Source: Cupriavidus sp. AU9028 (GTDB lineage: Bacteria > Pseudomonadota > Gammaproteobacteria > Burkholderiales > Burkholderiaceae). Taken from it: a DNA stretch of 64,000 nucleotides. Positions 7,907 to 16,928 of the stretch are shown here, piece by piece (position 1 is the first letter of the stretch; every line of letters begins with the position of its first letter). The notes below the pieces were generated by a model that was given only the letters and a program-made list of their open reading frames with translations, did no database searches and had not been told where the DNA came from. The stretch lies in assembly GCF_019795295.1 (NCBI RefSeq), contig NZ_JAIMCG010000015.1, forward strand, positions 62,001 to 126,000. Direction: 5' to 3'. The position numbers were made by a program, and so were the translations under genes.

Positions 7907-9400
7907 ATGTCAGCCATTCTGCAATCGACAATGCCCCGCCTGGCGACGCTGGTCGCGGCGCTGGTGCTGGCCGGCTGCTCGCTGGCGCCCACCTATGAGG
8001 TGCCCGACGCTGGCGCCGCACCGGCCTACAAGGAAGCCGAAGCGGCCCAGGCCGAGGGCGCGCAATGGAAGGTGGCCACGCCGTCCGAGGGAGCGGCACG
8101 CGGGCAATGGTGGAAAGTGTTCGGCGACGCCGATCTCGACCGGCTCATCGACGCCGCCACCGCCGGCAACCAGGACCTCGCGGTCGCCGCGGCCCGAGTG
8201 CGGCAGGCACGCGCCTTCACCGGCGCTACCGAGGCGGACCTGTATCCGCAACTGAGCGTGGGCCTGGACCCGACCCGGACCCAGCCTTCCGCGGCATCGC
8301 TGGGGCTACCCGATGGCACGGCCGTCGCGCCGCGCACGGTGCTGCGTGCCCGGGCGATCGCCAGTTACGAGGTCGATCTGTTCGGCCGTGTCAGCGACAG
8401 CGTGCGCGCCGCCCGTGCCGAAGGCCAGGCCGAAGAGGAGCTGTACCGCTCCGTGCTGCTGGCACTGCAGGCGGACGTCGCGCAGTCGTATTTCGCGCTG
8501 CGCACGCTGGATGCGGAGCGGGAATTGCTGCGCGCCACCATTGCCTTGCGCGAGGACGCGCTGCGCCTGCTGCGCAAGCGCTACGATGCCGGCGAAACCA
8601 CCGATCTCGATCCCGCCCGGGCCGAAGCGGAGCTCGGTACCGCGCGTGCCGACCTGGCCGACATCGAGCGCCGCCGCGCCAACCAGGAGCATGCGCTGGC
8701 CGTGCTGACCGGTGTCTCGCCGTCGCAGTTCGGCCTGAGCGCGCGCCCGCTCGATGTCCCGCTGGTGTCGATTCCCGCCGGCCTGCCGTCGGACCTGCTG
8801 GAGCGGCGCCCGGACATCGCCCAGGCCGAGCGGTTCATGGCCGCGGCCAACGCCCGCATCGGCGTGGCCAAGTCGGCCTTCTTCCCGCGTATCTCGCTGA
8901 CGGGCGTCTTTGGCTTCGAGTCCAGCGAGCTGTCCAACCTGTTCCGCTGGTCCTCGCGCGCCTGGCTGCTCGGTCCGCTGATTGGCTCGACCATTGCGGC
9001 GCCGATTTTCGACGGCGGCCGCAATCGCGCCAATCTGGCCGGCGCGCGCGCCGCGCACGAGGAAACGGTGGCGCGCTATCGGCAAACAGTGCTGGTGGCG
9101 TTCCGCGAGGTCGAGGACGGCCTGGCCGATGTGCGCTGGCTCAGTCAGCAGGCTCGGGCACTGGACGAGGCGCTGGGCGGCGCGCGCCGTGCCGCACGCA
9201 TCTCGCGCAGCCGCTACGACGCCGGCGCGGTCGACTATCTGACGGTGATCGATGCCGACCGCACGGTGTTGCAGTCGCAACGCGCGGCCAACCAGGTTGC
9301 CGGGCTGCGCGCGGCGGCGACGGTGTCGTTGGTGCGCAGTCTTGGCGGCGGCTGGGGTCCGGCCGGCGAGCCGGAATCGGCCGCCCGTGACGGCCGCTAG
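7907..9400 (+). CDS. RND outer-membrane channel lipoprotein, NodT/OprN/OpcM type
   Basis: A 497-residue outer membrane factor. From the ATG at 7907 (AAGGAACGA upstream) it has a lipoprotein signal, MSAILQSTMPRLATLVAALV then LAGCS, with lipidated Cys near residue 24. The frame is open further upstream, but that stretch translates the repeat array and is not coding. Two OEP repeats (about residues 60-265 and 275-480) give the trimeric TolC-like beta-barrel and alpha-barrel; family signatures include WWKVFGDADLDRLIDAA, YEVDLFGRV and LLERRPDIAQAERFMAAANA. It is the third pump part in the operon and provides the exit duct. Confidence 0.92.
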   Translation: MSAILQSTMPRLATLVAALVLAGCSLAPTYEVPDAGAAPAYKEAEAAQAEGAQWKVATPSEGAARGQWWKVFGDADLDRLIDAATAGNQDLAVAAARVRQARAFTGATEADLYPQLSVGLDPTRTQPSAASLGLPDGTAVAPRTVLRARAIASYEVDLFGRVSDSVRAARAEGQAEEELYRSVLLALQADVAQSYFALRTLDAERELLRATIALREDALRLLRKRYDAGETTDLDPARAEAELGTARADLADIERRRANQEHALAVLTGVSPSQFGLSARPLDVPLVSIPAGLPSDLLERRPDIAQAERFMAAANARIGVAKSAFFPRISLTGVFGFESSELSNLFRWSSRAWLLGPLIGSTIAAPIFDGGRNRANLAGARAAHEETVARYRQTVLVAFREVEDGLADVRWLSQQARALDEALGGARRAARISRSRYDAGAVDYLTVIDADRTVLQSQRAANQVAGLRAAATVSLVRSLGGGWGPAGEPESAARDGR

Positions 9401-9543
9401 AGGGTACCGCCATCCCTGCCCTGCGCGGCCTGCTGACTTTCAACGTCGGCAGAGCCGCGTAACTCGCACGCTACACGGCGAACCAAGCCTTTCCTCCGTG
9501 TGTCAGAAGGGGAATGCCTCGGCCCCGAGATGGAGGTAAGCCA

Positions 9544-9942
9544 ATGGACGCGCTCAGCCCAGAGGAACTACGCGATATCGAGCAGCGGCTGGACCGACTG
9601 GAAGCGGACCTGACCGGCCGCCTGCCCGGACTGAATCAGGAGGCGCCGGCTCCCGGGGAGGTACAGACCCGGGAAGTGGGCGACGAAGGCGACCGTGCCG
9701 AGTGGAACAACGAGAAAAGCGGCCACGGTGCGCTGCTCGCCCACTACCGCGGCCAGTTGCACGATATCGACGCGGCCCGCGAGCGGATTCGCTCGGGCAG
9801 CTTCGGCATCTGTGTCGATTGCGAGGAACCGATTCCGCTGGCGCGGCTGCAGGCCTATCCGGTCGCCGAGCGTTGTGCGCCCTGCCAGGAGCGCCACGAA
9901 CGGCTCTATATGTCCCGCCGTCCCGAAATCGACGAGAGCTGA
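9544..9942 (+). CDS. DksA/TraR-type C4 zinc-finger protein
   Basis: A 132-residue protein. The ATG at 9544 is chosen because GATGGAGGTAAG lies directly upstream. The N-terminal half is a predicted coiled coil rich in Glu/Arg. The C-terminal zinc finger has the C-x2-C-x17-C-x2-C arrangement typical of DksA/TraR (ICVDCEEP ... AERCAPCQ). The classical DksA coiled-coil tip Asp-Ala pair is not evident, so it is a DksA-like paralogue rather than the global regulator itself. Small paralogues of this kind are frequent in Burkholderiales stress loci. It is convergent with the lysR gene 15 bases downstream. Confidence 0.85.
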   Translation: MDALSPEELRDIEQRLDRLEADLTGRLPGLNQEAPAPGEVQTREVGDEGDRAEWNNEKSGHGALLAHYRGQLHDIDAARERIRSGSFGICVDCEEPIPLARLQAYPVAERCAPCQERHERLYMSRRPEIDES

Positions 9943-9957
9943 GCGGCCAGCCCGGGC

Positions 9958-10878
9958 TCACCCGGCAACCAGCCGGTGCTCGCCCTGGACGCCTGCTCCG
10001 GCCAGGTCCAGGCTGGCGAACAGGTCGGCCAGCGTCGGCACCGACCGCGCGGGCCAGATCGCACTGAGGTCGAACGTTGGCAGCGCCTGGCCATCGCGTA
10101 CCTCGCAAAGCCGCACGCCGCGAAAGTCCATGGCGCGGATCCAGCTGGGCAGCAGTGCGACGCCGCAACCGCCAGCGACGCACGAGAGCACCGTCAGCGT
10201 CCGGTTCGCTTCCTGCGAGACCACCGCCTCGTGTCCGGCCTTGCGGATCGCATCGAGAATGCCCGCATGAAACGAGGGCAGTTGCGATTGCGGATACATG
10301 ACCAGCCCGGCCTGGGCGATCTGCGCCAGCGACACCATCCCATCCGCTCCCACTTCGAACTCGTCGGGCACCGCTGCCAGCAGGCGGTCGCGCAGTAGCT
10401 GCCGCTCCCGCATCCGTCCGCCGACCGCGACCGGGGTGTGCATCAGGCCGATGTCGATCTCACCGGTCTGCAGCGCTTCGGCCTGCTCCGCATTGCTCAT
10501 CTCGCGCAGCACCACGCGCACGCCCGGCGCGCGGCGGCGCAGCTCGCGCAGCGCGCGCGGCAACGTGTCGAATAGCGCCGACGACACCAGCCCCACGGTC
10601 AGTTGCCCGGCACTGCCGCGCGCGATCTCCTGGGCCCGGCGCGCCGCCGCATCGATCCGCGTGACGCTGGTCCGCACGTCCTCCAGGATCGCCAGCGCAG
10701 CCGGTGTGGGCGCCGCGCCGCGGCGCGACCGCTCGAACAGCCGCACCCCCAGTTCCTTCTCCATCCGGGACAGCGCGGTGCTCAGCGCGGGCTGGGCGAT
10801 GCCCAGCCAGTCGGCGGCATGGCTGACGCTGCCGTGATCCACGACGGCGAGGAAGTAGCGCAGGTGCCGGGTTTCCAT
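9958..10878 (-). CDS. LysR-family regulator divergent from an amidohydrolase/Bug operon
   Basis: A 306-residue LysR regulator. The start at 10878 gives the standard N-terminus METRHLRYFLAVVDHGSVSH; longer frames upstream run across the promoter and the divergent gene. The HTH is in residues 18-40 (SHAADWLGIAQPALSTALSRME), followed by the effector domain to residue about 295. It closely resembles aromatic-catabolism LysR proteins of the CbnR/GbpR kind. The divergent neighbours encode an amidohydrolase and a solute-binding receptor, so the inducer is probably an organic acid or aromatic intermediate taken up or degraded by them. That is inference from context. Confidence 0.87.
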   Translation of the reverse strand: METRHLRYFLAVVDHGSVSHAADWLGIAQPALSTALSRMEKELGVRLFERSRRGAAPTPAALAILEDVRTSVTRIDAAARRAQEIARGSAGQLTVGLVSSALFDTLPRALRELRRRAPGVRVVLREMSNAEQAEALQTGEIDIGLMHTPVAVGGRMRERQLLRDRLLAAVPDEFEVGADGMVSLAQIAQAGLVMYPQSQLPSFHAGILDAIRKAGHEAVVSQEANRTLTVLSCVAGGCGVALLPSWIRAMDFRGVRLCEVRDGQALPTFDLSAIWPARSVPTLADLFASLDLAGAGVQGEHRLVAG

Positions 10879-10953
10879 AACGAAGCGATATGAATATAGC
10901 GGGGCGGAAGAATACAAAACTATAGCGCCCGTTCCTAGAATCAAACGCCATAT
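10879..10953. promoter_or_regulatory. Divergent LysR/amidohydrolase control region
   Basis: This 75-base region is noticeably AT-richer than its surroundings. ATAGCG occurs twice, in GAATATAGCGGGG and ACTATAGCGCCC. The near-palindrome GATATGAATATAGC fits the general T-N11-A LysR-box shape. Overlap with both start regions makes this the likely autoregulatory operator; exact boxes are not established. Confidence 0.4.
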
Positions 10954-11856
10954 ATGAAGGCGAAAACGACCGCTGTCGTTGCACGCCCGCCCTCCGGAGA
11001 TGTTCCCTTGACGATGTTTCCCTCCCGCGACGAGACCGCCGCCGTCGTGGTCGACTCCCACGCTCACGTGTTCGAGCAGGGTCTCGCGCTGGCCGCCAAC
11101 CGCCGCTACCGCCCCGATTACGACGCGCGCCTGCCGGACTACCTGGCCCAGCTGGACCAGCACGGCGTCACGCATGGCGTGCTGGTGCAACCGAGCTTCC
11201 TTGGGACCGACAACACCTATCTGATCGAAGCGCTGCGCCAGGCGCCACGACGGCTACGCGGCGTGGTGGTGATCGAGCCGGGCATCGAGCCGGTGCAATT
11301 GCAGCAGATGCACCGTGCAGGCGTCGCCGGCATGCGTCTGAACCTGGTCGGCCTGCCGGTCCCCGACCTGGCAAGTCCCGGCTGGCAGCGGCTGCTGGAA
11401 CAGGTCAATGCGCTGGACTGGCATGTCGAGGTGCACATCCAGGCAGGCCGTCTGCAGGAAGTCGTGCCGATGTTGCTGGCTGCGGGATGCCGCGTGGTGG
11501 TGGACCACTTCGGCCGCCCGGACCCCGCGTTGGGCACCAATGACGCCGGGTTTCGTTATCTGATCGAACAGGCCGATAGCGGCCGTGTCTGGGTCAAGCT
11601 GTCCGCCGCCTATCGCATCTGGCCGCTCGCGCACTGCGCGAGAGCGCCGCGCGCGGCCGCGCGGCTGCTGCTGGAGGCGTTCGGTGCGCAGCGGCTGGTG
11701 TGGGGCAGCGACTGGCCACATACCCAGCATCCGGCCGTGTCGTACGGCCCGACGCGCCAGTGGATCGCCGACTGGATCGAAGATATCCCTCAAGTTTCGG
11801 CAATATTGACCGATACTTCACTGCAATTGTTTCACTTTGAGAGAGAAGTAGCATGA
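10954..11856 (+). CDS. Amidohydrolase-2 family metal-dependent hydrolase
   Basis: A 300-residue TIM-barrel hydrolase of the 2-pyrone-4,6-dicarboxylate lactonase / aminocarboxymuconate decarboxylase-like group. The N-terminal metal motif is VDSHAHVF (about residues 31-38). Later conserved elements are HVEVHIQAG, VVDHFGRPD and the C-terminal WGSDWPHTQHP, whose Asp is the usual catalytic/metal residue. The start could be ATG 10954 or a downstream codon (TTG 11008 or ATG 11014); residues before VVVDSHAH are not conserved in the family. Its TGA overlaps the ATG of the Bug receptor (ATGA at 11853), so the two are coupled. The substrate is unknown; lactones of aromatic breakdown are plausible. Confidence 0.83.
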   Translation: MKAKTTAVVARPPSGDVPLTMFPSRDETAAVVVDSHAHVFEQGLALAANRRYRPDYDARLPDYLAQLDQHGVTHGVLVQPSFLGTDNTYLIEALRQAPRRLRGVVVIEPGIEPVQLQQMHRAGVAGMRLNLVGLPVPDLASPGWQRLLEQVNALDWHVEVHIQAGRLQEVVPMLLAAGCRVVVDHFGRPDPALGTNDAGFRYLIEQADSGRVWVKLSAAYRIWPLAHCARAPRAAARLLLEAFGAQRLVWGSDWPHTQHPAVSYGPTRQWIADWIEDIPQVSAILTDTSLQLFHFEREVA

Positions 11857-12851
11857 CCGTGTTTTCCCTGTATCAGCAACTGTCGCGCCGTACGCGCAAG
11901 GCCATCGCCGGTGTGGCGCTGGCCGGTATCGCGGGTAGCGCGGCCGCGGCTTATCCCGAGAAGCCCATCATGCTGGTGGTGACGTATCCCCCCGGCGGCA
12001 CCGTCGACGTGGTGGCGCGTCTTATCGCGCCGAAGCTGGGCGAAAAACTTGGCCAGACGGTGGTGATCGACAACCGCGGCGGCGCCGGCGGCATGATTGG
12101 CGGCGCGATGGTGGCGCGCGCCAAGCCGGACGGCTACACGCTGATGCTCGACGCCTCCAACCATGCGCAGAACCCGGCCATCCACAGCCGCATGCAGTTC
12201 GACACGCTGCGCGATTTCGCTCCGGTCTCGCTGCTGCTGCGCGTGCCCAACGCGCTGGTGGTCACGCCGTCCTATCCGGTCAAGTCGGTCCAGGAGCTGA
12301 TCCAGAAGAGCAAGGCCGCCGGCGACAAGCAACCGATCTATTTCGCCTCCGCCGGCAACGGTTCGGCCCAGCATCTGGCTGGCGAACTGTTCAATTCGCT
12401 GGCCAAGACCAGGCTGGAGCACGTCGCCTACAAGGGCGGCGGTCCCGCGATGGTGGACGTGATGGCTGGGCAGGTGCCGGTGATGTTCGCCAGCATGGGC
12501 TCGGCATGGCCGCATATCAAGAGCGGCAAGCTGCGTCCGGTCGCGGTTGGCGGCAGCACGCGCTCGAAGGCCGCGCCCGAACTGCCGACCATCGCCGAGT
12601 CGGGCGTCGCCGGTTACGAGAGCTACGAGTGGAATGCGGTGTTCGCGCCGGCCGGCACGCCGCCCGCGATCCTGAACCAGGTCTCCGCCGCGCTGGCCGA
12701 GGTGCTGAAGGACCCGGCCGTGGTCAAGCACCTGGAAGGCTTCGGCGCCGAGATCATTGGTTCCAGCCCTGCTGAACTGGACAAGTTCCGCCGCGCGGAA
12801 ATCGCCAAGTGGAAGAAGGTCGCCACGGAGGCCAAGCTGCAGCTGGACTGA
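11853..12851 (+). CDS. Bug-family (TctC-type) periplasmic solute receptor
   Basis: A 332-residue periplasmic binding protein of the Bordetella-uptake-gene family, greatly expanded in Burkholderiales. A Sec signal peptide with a twin Ala cleavage site ends near residue 32 (GIAGSAAAA-YPEKPI). The Bug signatures are clear: YPEKPIMLVVTYPPGGTVDVVARLI, VIDNRGGAGGMIGG, and HVAYKGGGPAMVDVMAGQV. Such proteins bind carboxylates for TctAB-type transporters or signal through two-component systems. No tctA or tctB lies nearby, so it is an orphan receptor. It is translationally coupled to the amidohydrolase, suggesting a shared substrate. Confidence 0.92.
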   Translation: MTVFSLYQQLSRRTRKAIAGVALAGIAGSAAAAYPEKPIMLVVTYPPGGTVDVVARLIAPKLGEKLGQTVVIDNRGGAGGMIGGAMVARAKPDGYTLMLDASNHAQNPAIHSRMQFDTLRDFAPVSLLLRVPNALVVTPSYPVKSVQELIQKSKAAGDKQPIYFASAGNGSAQHLAGELFNSLAKTRLEHVAYKGGGPAMVDVMAGQVPVMFASMGSAWPHIKSGKLRPVAVGGSTRSKAAPELPTIAESGVAGYESYEWNAVFAPAGTPPAILNQVSAALAEVLKDPAVVKHLEGFGAEIIGSSPAELDKFRRAEIAKWKKVATEAKLQLD

Positions 12852-13010
12852 GCAGGCCGATTGACCGTATCGACGGGTCCGTCGGCATGACGGACTCGTG
12901 CAGGACTGCTGAATAGAGAAGTGCGAGAGGCGGCGCCATGACGCTGCCCCGCCACGGCGGAGACGGTCCGCCCGCGCCATACCGGCGCCTTTACGATGGA
13001 GCAACGGGGT

Positions 13011-14618
13011 ATGTTGAAGAATCTGAAGATAGCGAAGGCACTGCTCGCTGTTGTCGTGCTGTTCGTGCTGTACCAGGTGGTGCTTGGCATCCTGGGCTAT
13101 TCGGCGATTGCGCGCCTGAACGACGACGTCTCGCTGCTGCATCGCACGGCAGTGCAGCAGGGCAACAACATCAACGAAGCATCGCTGTCGCTGGTCGCGG
13201 CGCGCACGGACATGAGCCGGTATTCCAGCCGTGTGGCGCAGGGCAGCGGCGACGACAAGAAGTCGCTGAACACGGCGCTGGCGCACCTTGAAAGGGCCGC
13301 CAGGAGCTTCTCGTCCTTCGAACAGGCACTGGCCGAGCAAGAGAAGGCCGACGCCGCGGCGCTGATCGCCGCCTACAAGACCTTCGACAGCAACCTGCGC
13401 GGCGTGGGGCGCGTGCTGGAGGCCGGCGATCTGGACGCCTACATGAAGCAGGGCACGCAAGGCGTGCAGGACCGCTTCATGAAGGAGCGCATCGCCTTCA
13501 TGGAGCGCGCCGAAGCCAGCGGCCAGGCCGCGATGGACGACATCACTGCGCTGCACCGCGCGTTCGTCATCACCCTGATCGCGTTGCTCGCCGCGAGCCT
13601 GGTCGTCGCCGTCGTCGCCAACCAGATCGCACGCAGCTTCGTGGTGGTGCCGCTGCAGCGCGCCGGCGAACTGCTCAAGCGTATCGCAGGCGGTGACCTG
13701 ACCAGCCGCATCGAGCCCGCCGGCACCAATGAGGTCGGCCAGCTGATCGCCTCGCTGAAGGACATGCAGGACAGCCTGACGCGCACCGTGACCGCCGTGC
13801 GGCAGGGCGTCGATGAAATCAACATCGGCGCCAGCGAAATCTCCTCCGGCAACGTCGACCTGTCCAGCCGCACGGAACAGCAGGCCGCCTCCCTGGAAGA
13901 GACCGCCGCGAGCATGGAAGAGCTGGCGTCCACCGTCAAGCAGAACGCCCACAGCGCGCGCGAAGCCAACGGCATGGCCAGCGCCGCGTCGGAAGTGGCG
14001 CATCGCGGCCATCAGGCCGTCGGCACGGTGGTGCAGTCGATGAACGAGATTGCCAGCAGCTCGTCGCGCATCGCCGAGATCGTCGGCGTGATCGACAGCA
14101 TCGCGTTCCAGACCAACATCCTCGCACTGAATGCCGCCGTCGAAGCCGCACGCGCCGGCGAGCAGGGCAAGGGCTTCGCGGTCGTGGCCAGCGAAGTGCG
14201 CAGCCTCGCGCAACGCAGTGCGAGCGCCGCCCGCGAGATCAAGGAACTGATCGAGAGCTCCGTGCAGAAGGTCGTGGTGGGTTCCGACCAGGTCAGGACG
14301 GCCGGCAGCACCATGCAGGAAATTCTCGATGCCGTGGGCCGCGTCAGCGCCATCATCGGCGAGATCTCCTCGGCATCGGACGAGCAGGCGCGCGGCATCG
14401 AGCAAGTCAATGGCGCCGTGTCGCAGATGGACGGAGTCACCCAGCAGAACGCCGCGCTGGTCGAGGAAGCGGCTGCGGCAGCGTCCTCGCTGGAGTCGCA
14501 GGCGCGGCGCCTGGCCGAGGCGGTGGCGGTATTCCGGCTGCCGGACGCTGCGCAAACGGACACCCGCAGCGCACGCCGCGAGCCGGCGGGAGCGCTGCAC
14601 CGGCTTGCCGCGGCGTGA
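13011..14618 (+). CDS. Methyl-accepting chemotaxis protein
   Basis: A 535-residue chemoreceptor. The ATG at 13011 follows GGAGCAACGGGGT; an in-frame ATG at 12996 is the alternative. TM1 spans about residues 9-30, a helical periplasmic domain lacks a recognisable ligand-binding class, TM2 follows near residues 185-205, then HAMP (to about 260) and the cytoplasmic signalling domain. Methylation-type helix: [17 protein letters not shown]. The hairpin tip is fully conserved ([20 protein letters not shown]). There is no CheR-docking pentapeptide at the C-terminus. It stands alone, with a terminator just behind it and no che genes in the window. Confidence 0.93.
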   Translation: MLKNLKIAKALLAVVVLFVLYQVVLGILGYSAIARLNDDVSLLHRTAVQQGNNINEASLSLVAARTDMSRYSSRVAQGSGDDKKSLNTALAHLERAARSFSSFEQALAEQEKADAAALIAAYKTFDSNLRGVGRVLEAGDLDAYMKQGTQGVQDRFMKERIAFMERAEASGQAAMDDITALHRAFVITLIALLAASLVVAVVANQIARSFVVVPLQRAGELLKRIAGGDLTSRIEPAGTNEVGQLIASLKDMQDSLTRTVTAVRQGVDEINIGASEISSGNVDLSSRTEQQAASLEETAASMEELASTVKQNAHSAREANGMASAASEVAHRGHQAVGTVVQSMNEIASSSSRIAEIVGVIDSIAFQTNILALNAAVEAARAGEQGKGFAVVASEVRSLAQRSASAAREIKELIESSVQKVVVGSDQVRTAGSTMQEILDAVGRVSAIIGEISSASDEQARGIEQVNGAVSQMDGVTQQNAALVEEAAAAASSLESQARRLAEAVAVFRLPDAAQTDTRSARREPAGALHRLAAA

Positions 14619-14663
14619 CGATGGCCTGACGCCCGCCGCCCGCCGCCCGCCGGTGGCCGGCAG

Positions 14664-14706
14664 CCGCCCGTCCGTGCCCGTTCCCGGGTGCGACGGGCGG
14701 TTTTTT
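14664..14706 (+). terminator. Intrinsic terminator after the chemoreceptor gene
   Basis: A 9-bp perfect stem, CCGCCCGTC (14664-14672) with GACGGGCGG (14692-14700), is followed directly by TTTTTT (14701-14706). It lies 46 bases after the chemoreceptor stop and serves the plus strand. The 19-base loop can itself pair partly (CCCG/CGGG). Confidence 0.85.
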
Positions 14707-14766
14707 CATGCCGCGTGCATGGCGGCCCCTCGGTGACGTGCGACGACGGCCCGTGCCCGACACATT

Positions 14767-15897
14767 TCAGGAAGCAGGGGCGAAGTCGCGCGGGATCTGC
14801 ACCGTGAATACGGTCTCGTTCGGATCGGATCGAACCGCAATCGTTCCGTGATGGGCGTGAGCGATACAACGGCATATGTACAGCCCGAGCCCGACGCCCG
14901 ATGAGGCGCGCCCGGGCGCGGGCGACGGATTGGCACGCGTCAGGGGATCGAACAGCGTGGGCAATGCGTCCGCCGGTATCGGCGGACCGGCGTTCGACAC
15001 GGCAAGCACGATCTGGTCGGCCTCACCGGCCGCCTTCACCCGGATGCAGCCGTGACCGTACTGCACCGCGTTGGTCAGCAGGTTGACGATCAACTGGTTC
15101 ATGCGGGCGGCGTCGCAAACGACGCGCAGCTCGCCCGTTGCCTCCATCTCGATCTGCGCGTCGGCGTTGGAGGCGCGGACCTCCTCCCCTGCGCCGTGAC
15201 AGATCGCAGCCAGATCGTGCTCGCTGGGCTCGAGTGGCAACACGTCTCCGAGGCGCGTGCGAGCGAACACGAACAGATCGTCGATCAGCCATTTCAGCCG
15301 CTCGGCACTGCGCTGCAGATTGGCGCCCGCCCGCGCACTGCGCGCGGACAGGTGCTCGTCGCAGAGCACCACCTGTGCCGAATTCAATATCGCCGCCAAT
15401 GGCGAGCGCATGTCGTGTGCGAGCACGCCGGCGAAGAGGTCGCGGATACGCTCCGTGGTCTGGGCAAACTGCCGCACCGACACCGCCACCATCTGGTCGA
15501 CCGCTTCGTTGAAGCGAATCATTTCCTGCAACGCCTTGGCGTCGAGTTGACCGGTTCCCTGCCAGCGGCGCAACACGCTCGCGCGTAGCGCGCGATACTC
15601 GGCGACCAGGGCATTGATCTCGAAGCCGTGTGCCTGTCTGTCATCCGCGTGTTCGCGCCCGATGTGATTGAAGTCGGAATCGGCGCCCGACTTCTCACCA
15701 TGCGACTTGGCGATCTGCTCTGCGTCCGTTTGCACGCCGCGCATGTTCGCCGCTATCCCCAGCAGAAGCTCCCGTGCGGAATTGCGCAACTGCGCATCGT
15801 CAAGATGGATGTCCTTCGGGCCGAGGGCGCGAGCATATTCGGTCCAGTCTTCAACCAGCCCATCCAGCTCTGCTTCAATGAAGTCGGACAGAGTCAT
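14767..15897 (-). CDS. Orphan sensor histidine kinase with RsbRD-like N-terminal domain
   Basis: A 376-residue soluble histidine kinase with no transmembrane segment. Residues 1-150 form an all-helical domain resembling the RsbRD N-terminal sensor (MTLSDFIEAELDGLVEDWTEYAR and onward). The phospho-acceptor box is LAHDMRSPLAAILNSAQ. The ATP-binding part shows an N-box (NQLIVNLLTNAVQYG), G1-like SNAGPPIPADAL, and G2 SSGVGLGLYICRCIAHAHHG. The start at 15897 begins the conserved domain; the Shine-Dalgarno there is weak. No response regulator gene is adjacent, so its partner is elsewhere. It is convergent with the chemoreceptor gene. Confidence 0.87.
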   Translation of the reverse strand: MTLSDFIEAELDGLVEDWTEYARALGPKDIHLDDAQLRNSARELLLGIAANMRGVQTDAEQIAKSHGEKSGADSDFNHIGREHADDRQAHGFEINALVAEYRALRASVLRRWQGTGQLDAKALQEMIRFNEAVDQMVAVSVRQFAQTTERIRDLFAGVLAHDMRSPLAAILNSAQVVLCDEHLSARSARAGANLQRSAERLKWLIDDLFVFARTRLGDVLPLEPSEHDLAAICHGAGEEVRASNADAQIEMEATGELRVVCDAARMNQLIVNLLTNAVQYGHGCIRVKAAGEADQIVLAVSNAGPPIPADALPTLFDPLTRANPSPAPGRASSGVGLGLYICRCIAHAHHGTIAVRSDPNETVFTVQIPRDFAPAS

Positions 15898-16036
15898 AGG
15901 AATTTCGGTGCAAAGTGAGGATGCGATGCGCAGAGTGCGGGGCACGTGATCCGCGGTCTGCCCAGAGGCCGGATGGACGCTCGCCGGCGCCGAGTGGCCC
16001 ATCCCGAACTGTAGTTGATCTGAGGCGGACGAAAAG

Positions 16037-16288
16037 TCACCGGCACCGATTTTCCGGTTCCTGGTGGCCGCCTGGCATTTGTTTGCGCAATGGTGCCAGC
16101 AATTCCTTCAAGCCGTTGTGATCCAGCTCATGCATCAACTCCAGCAGCCGGCCAATCTCCCCCTCGGGAAACCCCTCCCGCGCGAACCAGTTCAGATAAT
16201 TGCCGGGCAGATCGGCAATACGGACGCCCTTGTACTTGCCGTACGGCATGCTGCGCGTCAGCAGCTTTTCGAGGTCTTCGGGTTGCAT
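16037..16288 (-). CDS. DUF3820 family protein
   Basis: An 83-residue protein starting MQPEDLEKLLTRSMPYGKYKG. The pattern M-P-F/Y-G-K-Y-K-G-x-x-I-x-D-L-P-x-x-Y-L-x-W-F is the DUF3820 signature (putative quorum-sensing-regulated virulence factor family, some members similar to parts of exonucleases). No enzymatic residues are evident. It lies 38 bases downstream of the NTPase gene on the same strand and may be co-transcribed with it. The start at 16288 is the only one that begins at the conserved block. Confidence 0.83.
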   Translation of the reverse strand: MQPEDLEKLLTRSMPYGKYKGVRIADLPGNYLNWFAREGFPEGEIGRLLELMHELDHNGLKELLAPLRKQMPGGHQEPENRCR

Positions 16289-16326
16289 GGCGTGGGGCGA
16301 GGATAGCGAGTGTGGAGCCGGGATTA

Positions 16327-16899
16327 TCACCCGTCCTTCATCCGCGCCAGCACGAAATCCACCCGCTCCGCGACGCCAGCGAGCGGAAGCTCGACCAGGG
16401 TATAGCCGCACTCCCGCCAGGCATCGGCCACTGCATGGAAGGTCCGCTGCGCTTCGTCGGGTGTCTGCTTGCGCTCGGCGTCGGTCCGGTAGATCTTCGG
16501 CCAGAACGGGGCGATGAACACCTCCCGCCGATAGCGGAACCGCCGCGCCGCGCGCCAGACGTGATCCGGCACCGGCAGTCCGCAAAGGCGCAGATACCCG
16601 ATCACATCGGGCACACCCCGGTCGAACAGGACCAGGCCGGCACGGGCCAACCCCAGGCGATGCGAGCGCATCTCGAAGCCCAGCATCTGCTCGGCGAAGG
16701 CCGCGCGGTCCCGCCAGGGCAGCGCGGGCCCATCGATGGCGGTCTGGTCTCGGATCAACGCCCGGCCCGCTTCCTCGGAGCGGGCCAGTCCCCGTTCTGC
16801 CAGGGCATCGAGCAAGGTGGTCTTGCCCGATCCAGGGCCGCCGGTAAAGGCGATCAGCCGCGGTTCGAACTCGGCGTCGATGTCGCTCGGTTTGCTCAT
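16327..16899 (-). CDS. AAA-family NTPase (AAA_28 / kinase-like)
   Basis: A 190-residue P-loop protein. The Walker A motif is at about residues 20-27 (FTGGPGSGKTTLLDAL). A Walker-B-like strand ends in LVLFDRGVPDVIGYL, and a late Arg-rich segment (RYRREVFIAPFWPKIYRTDAER) is typical of AAA_28 proteins, which resemble nucleotide or nicotinamide-riboside kinases. No substrate is established for this group. The start at 16899 is supported by GGAG eight bases upstream; an ATG at 16923 precedes it but has no better signal. It is immediately downstream of the M23 peptidase gene. Confidence 0.78.
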   Translation of the reverse strand: MSKPSDIDAEFEPRLIAFTGGPGSGKTTLLDALAERGLARSEEAGRALIRDQTAIDGPALPWRDRAAFAEQMLGFEMRSHRLGLARAGLVLFDRGVPDVIGYLRLCGLPVPDHVWRAARRFRYRREVFIAPFWPKIYRTDAERKQTPDEAQRTFHAVADAWRECGYTLVELPLAGVAERVDFVLARMKDG

Positions 16900-16928
16900 G
16901 GGATGGCTCCACGGTAGCGGCAATCGCG

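Noticed and set aside
5881-7992. 703-codon minus-strand frame opposite the RND transporter
   Set aside because: It reads His/Arg/Gln-rich shadow sequence and translates the repeat array at its start.
12877-12895. Terminator after the Bug receptor gene
   Set aside because: GTCCGTC/GACGGAC forms a 7-bp hairpin, but no T-run follows.
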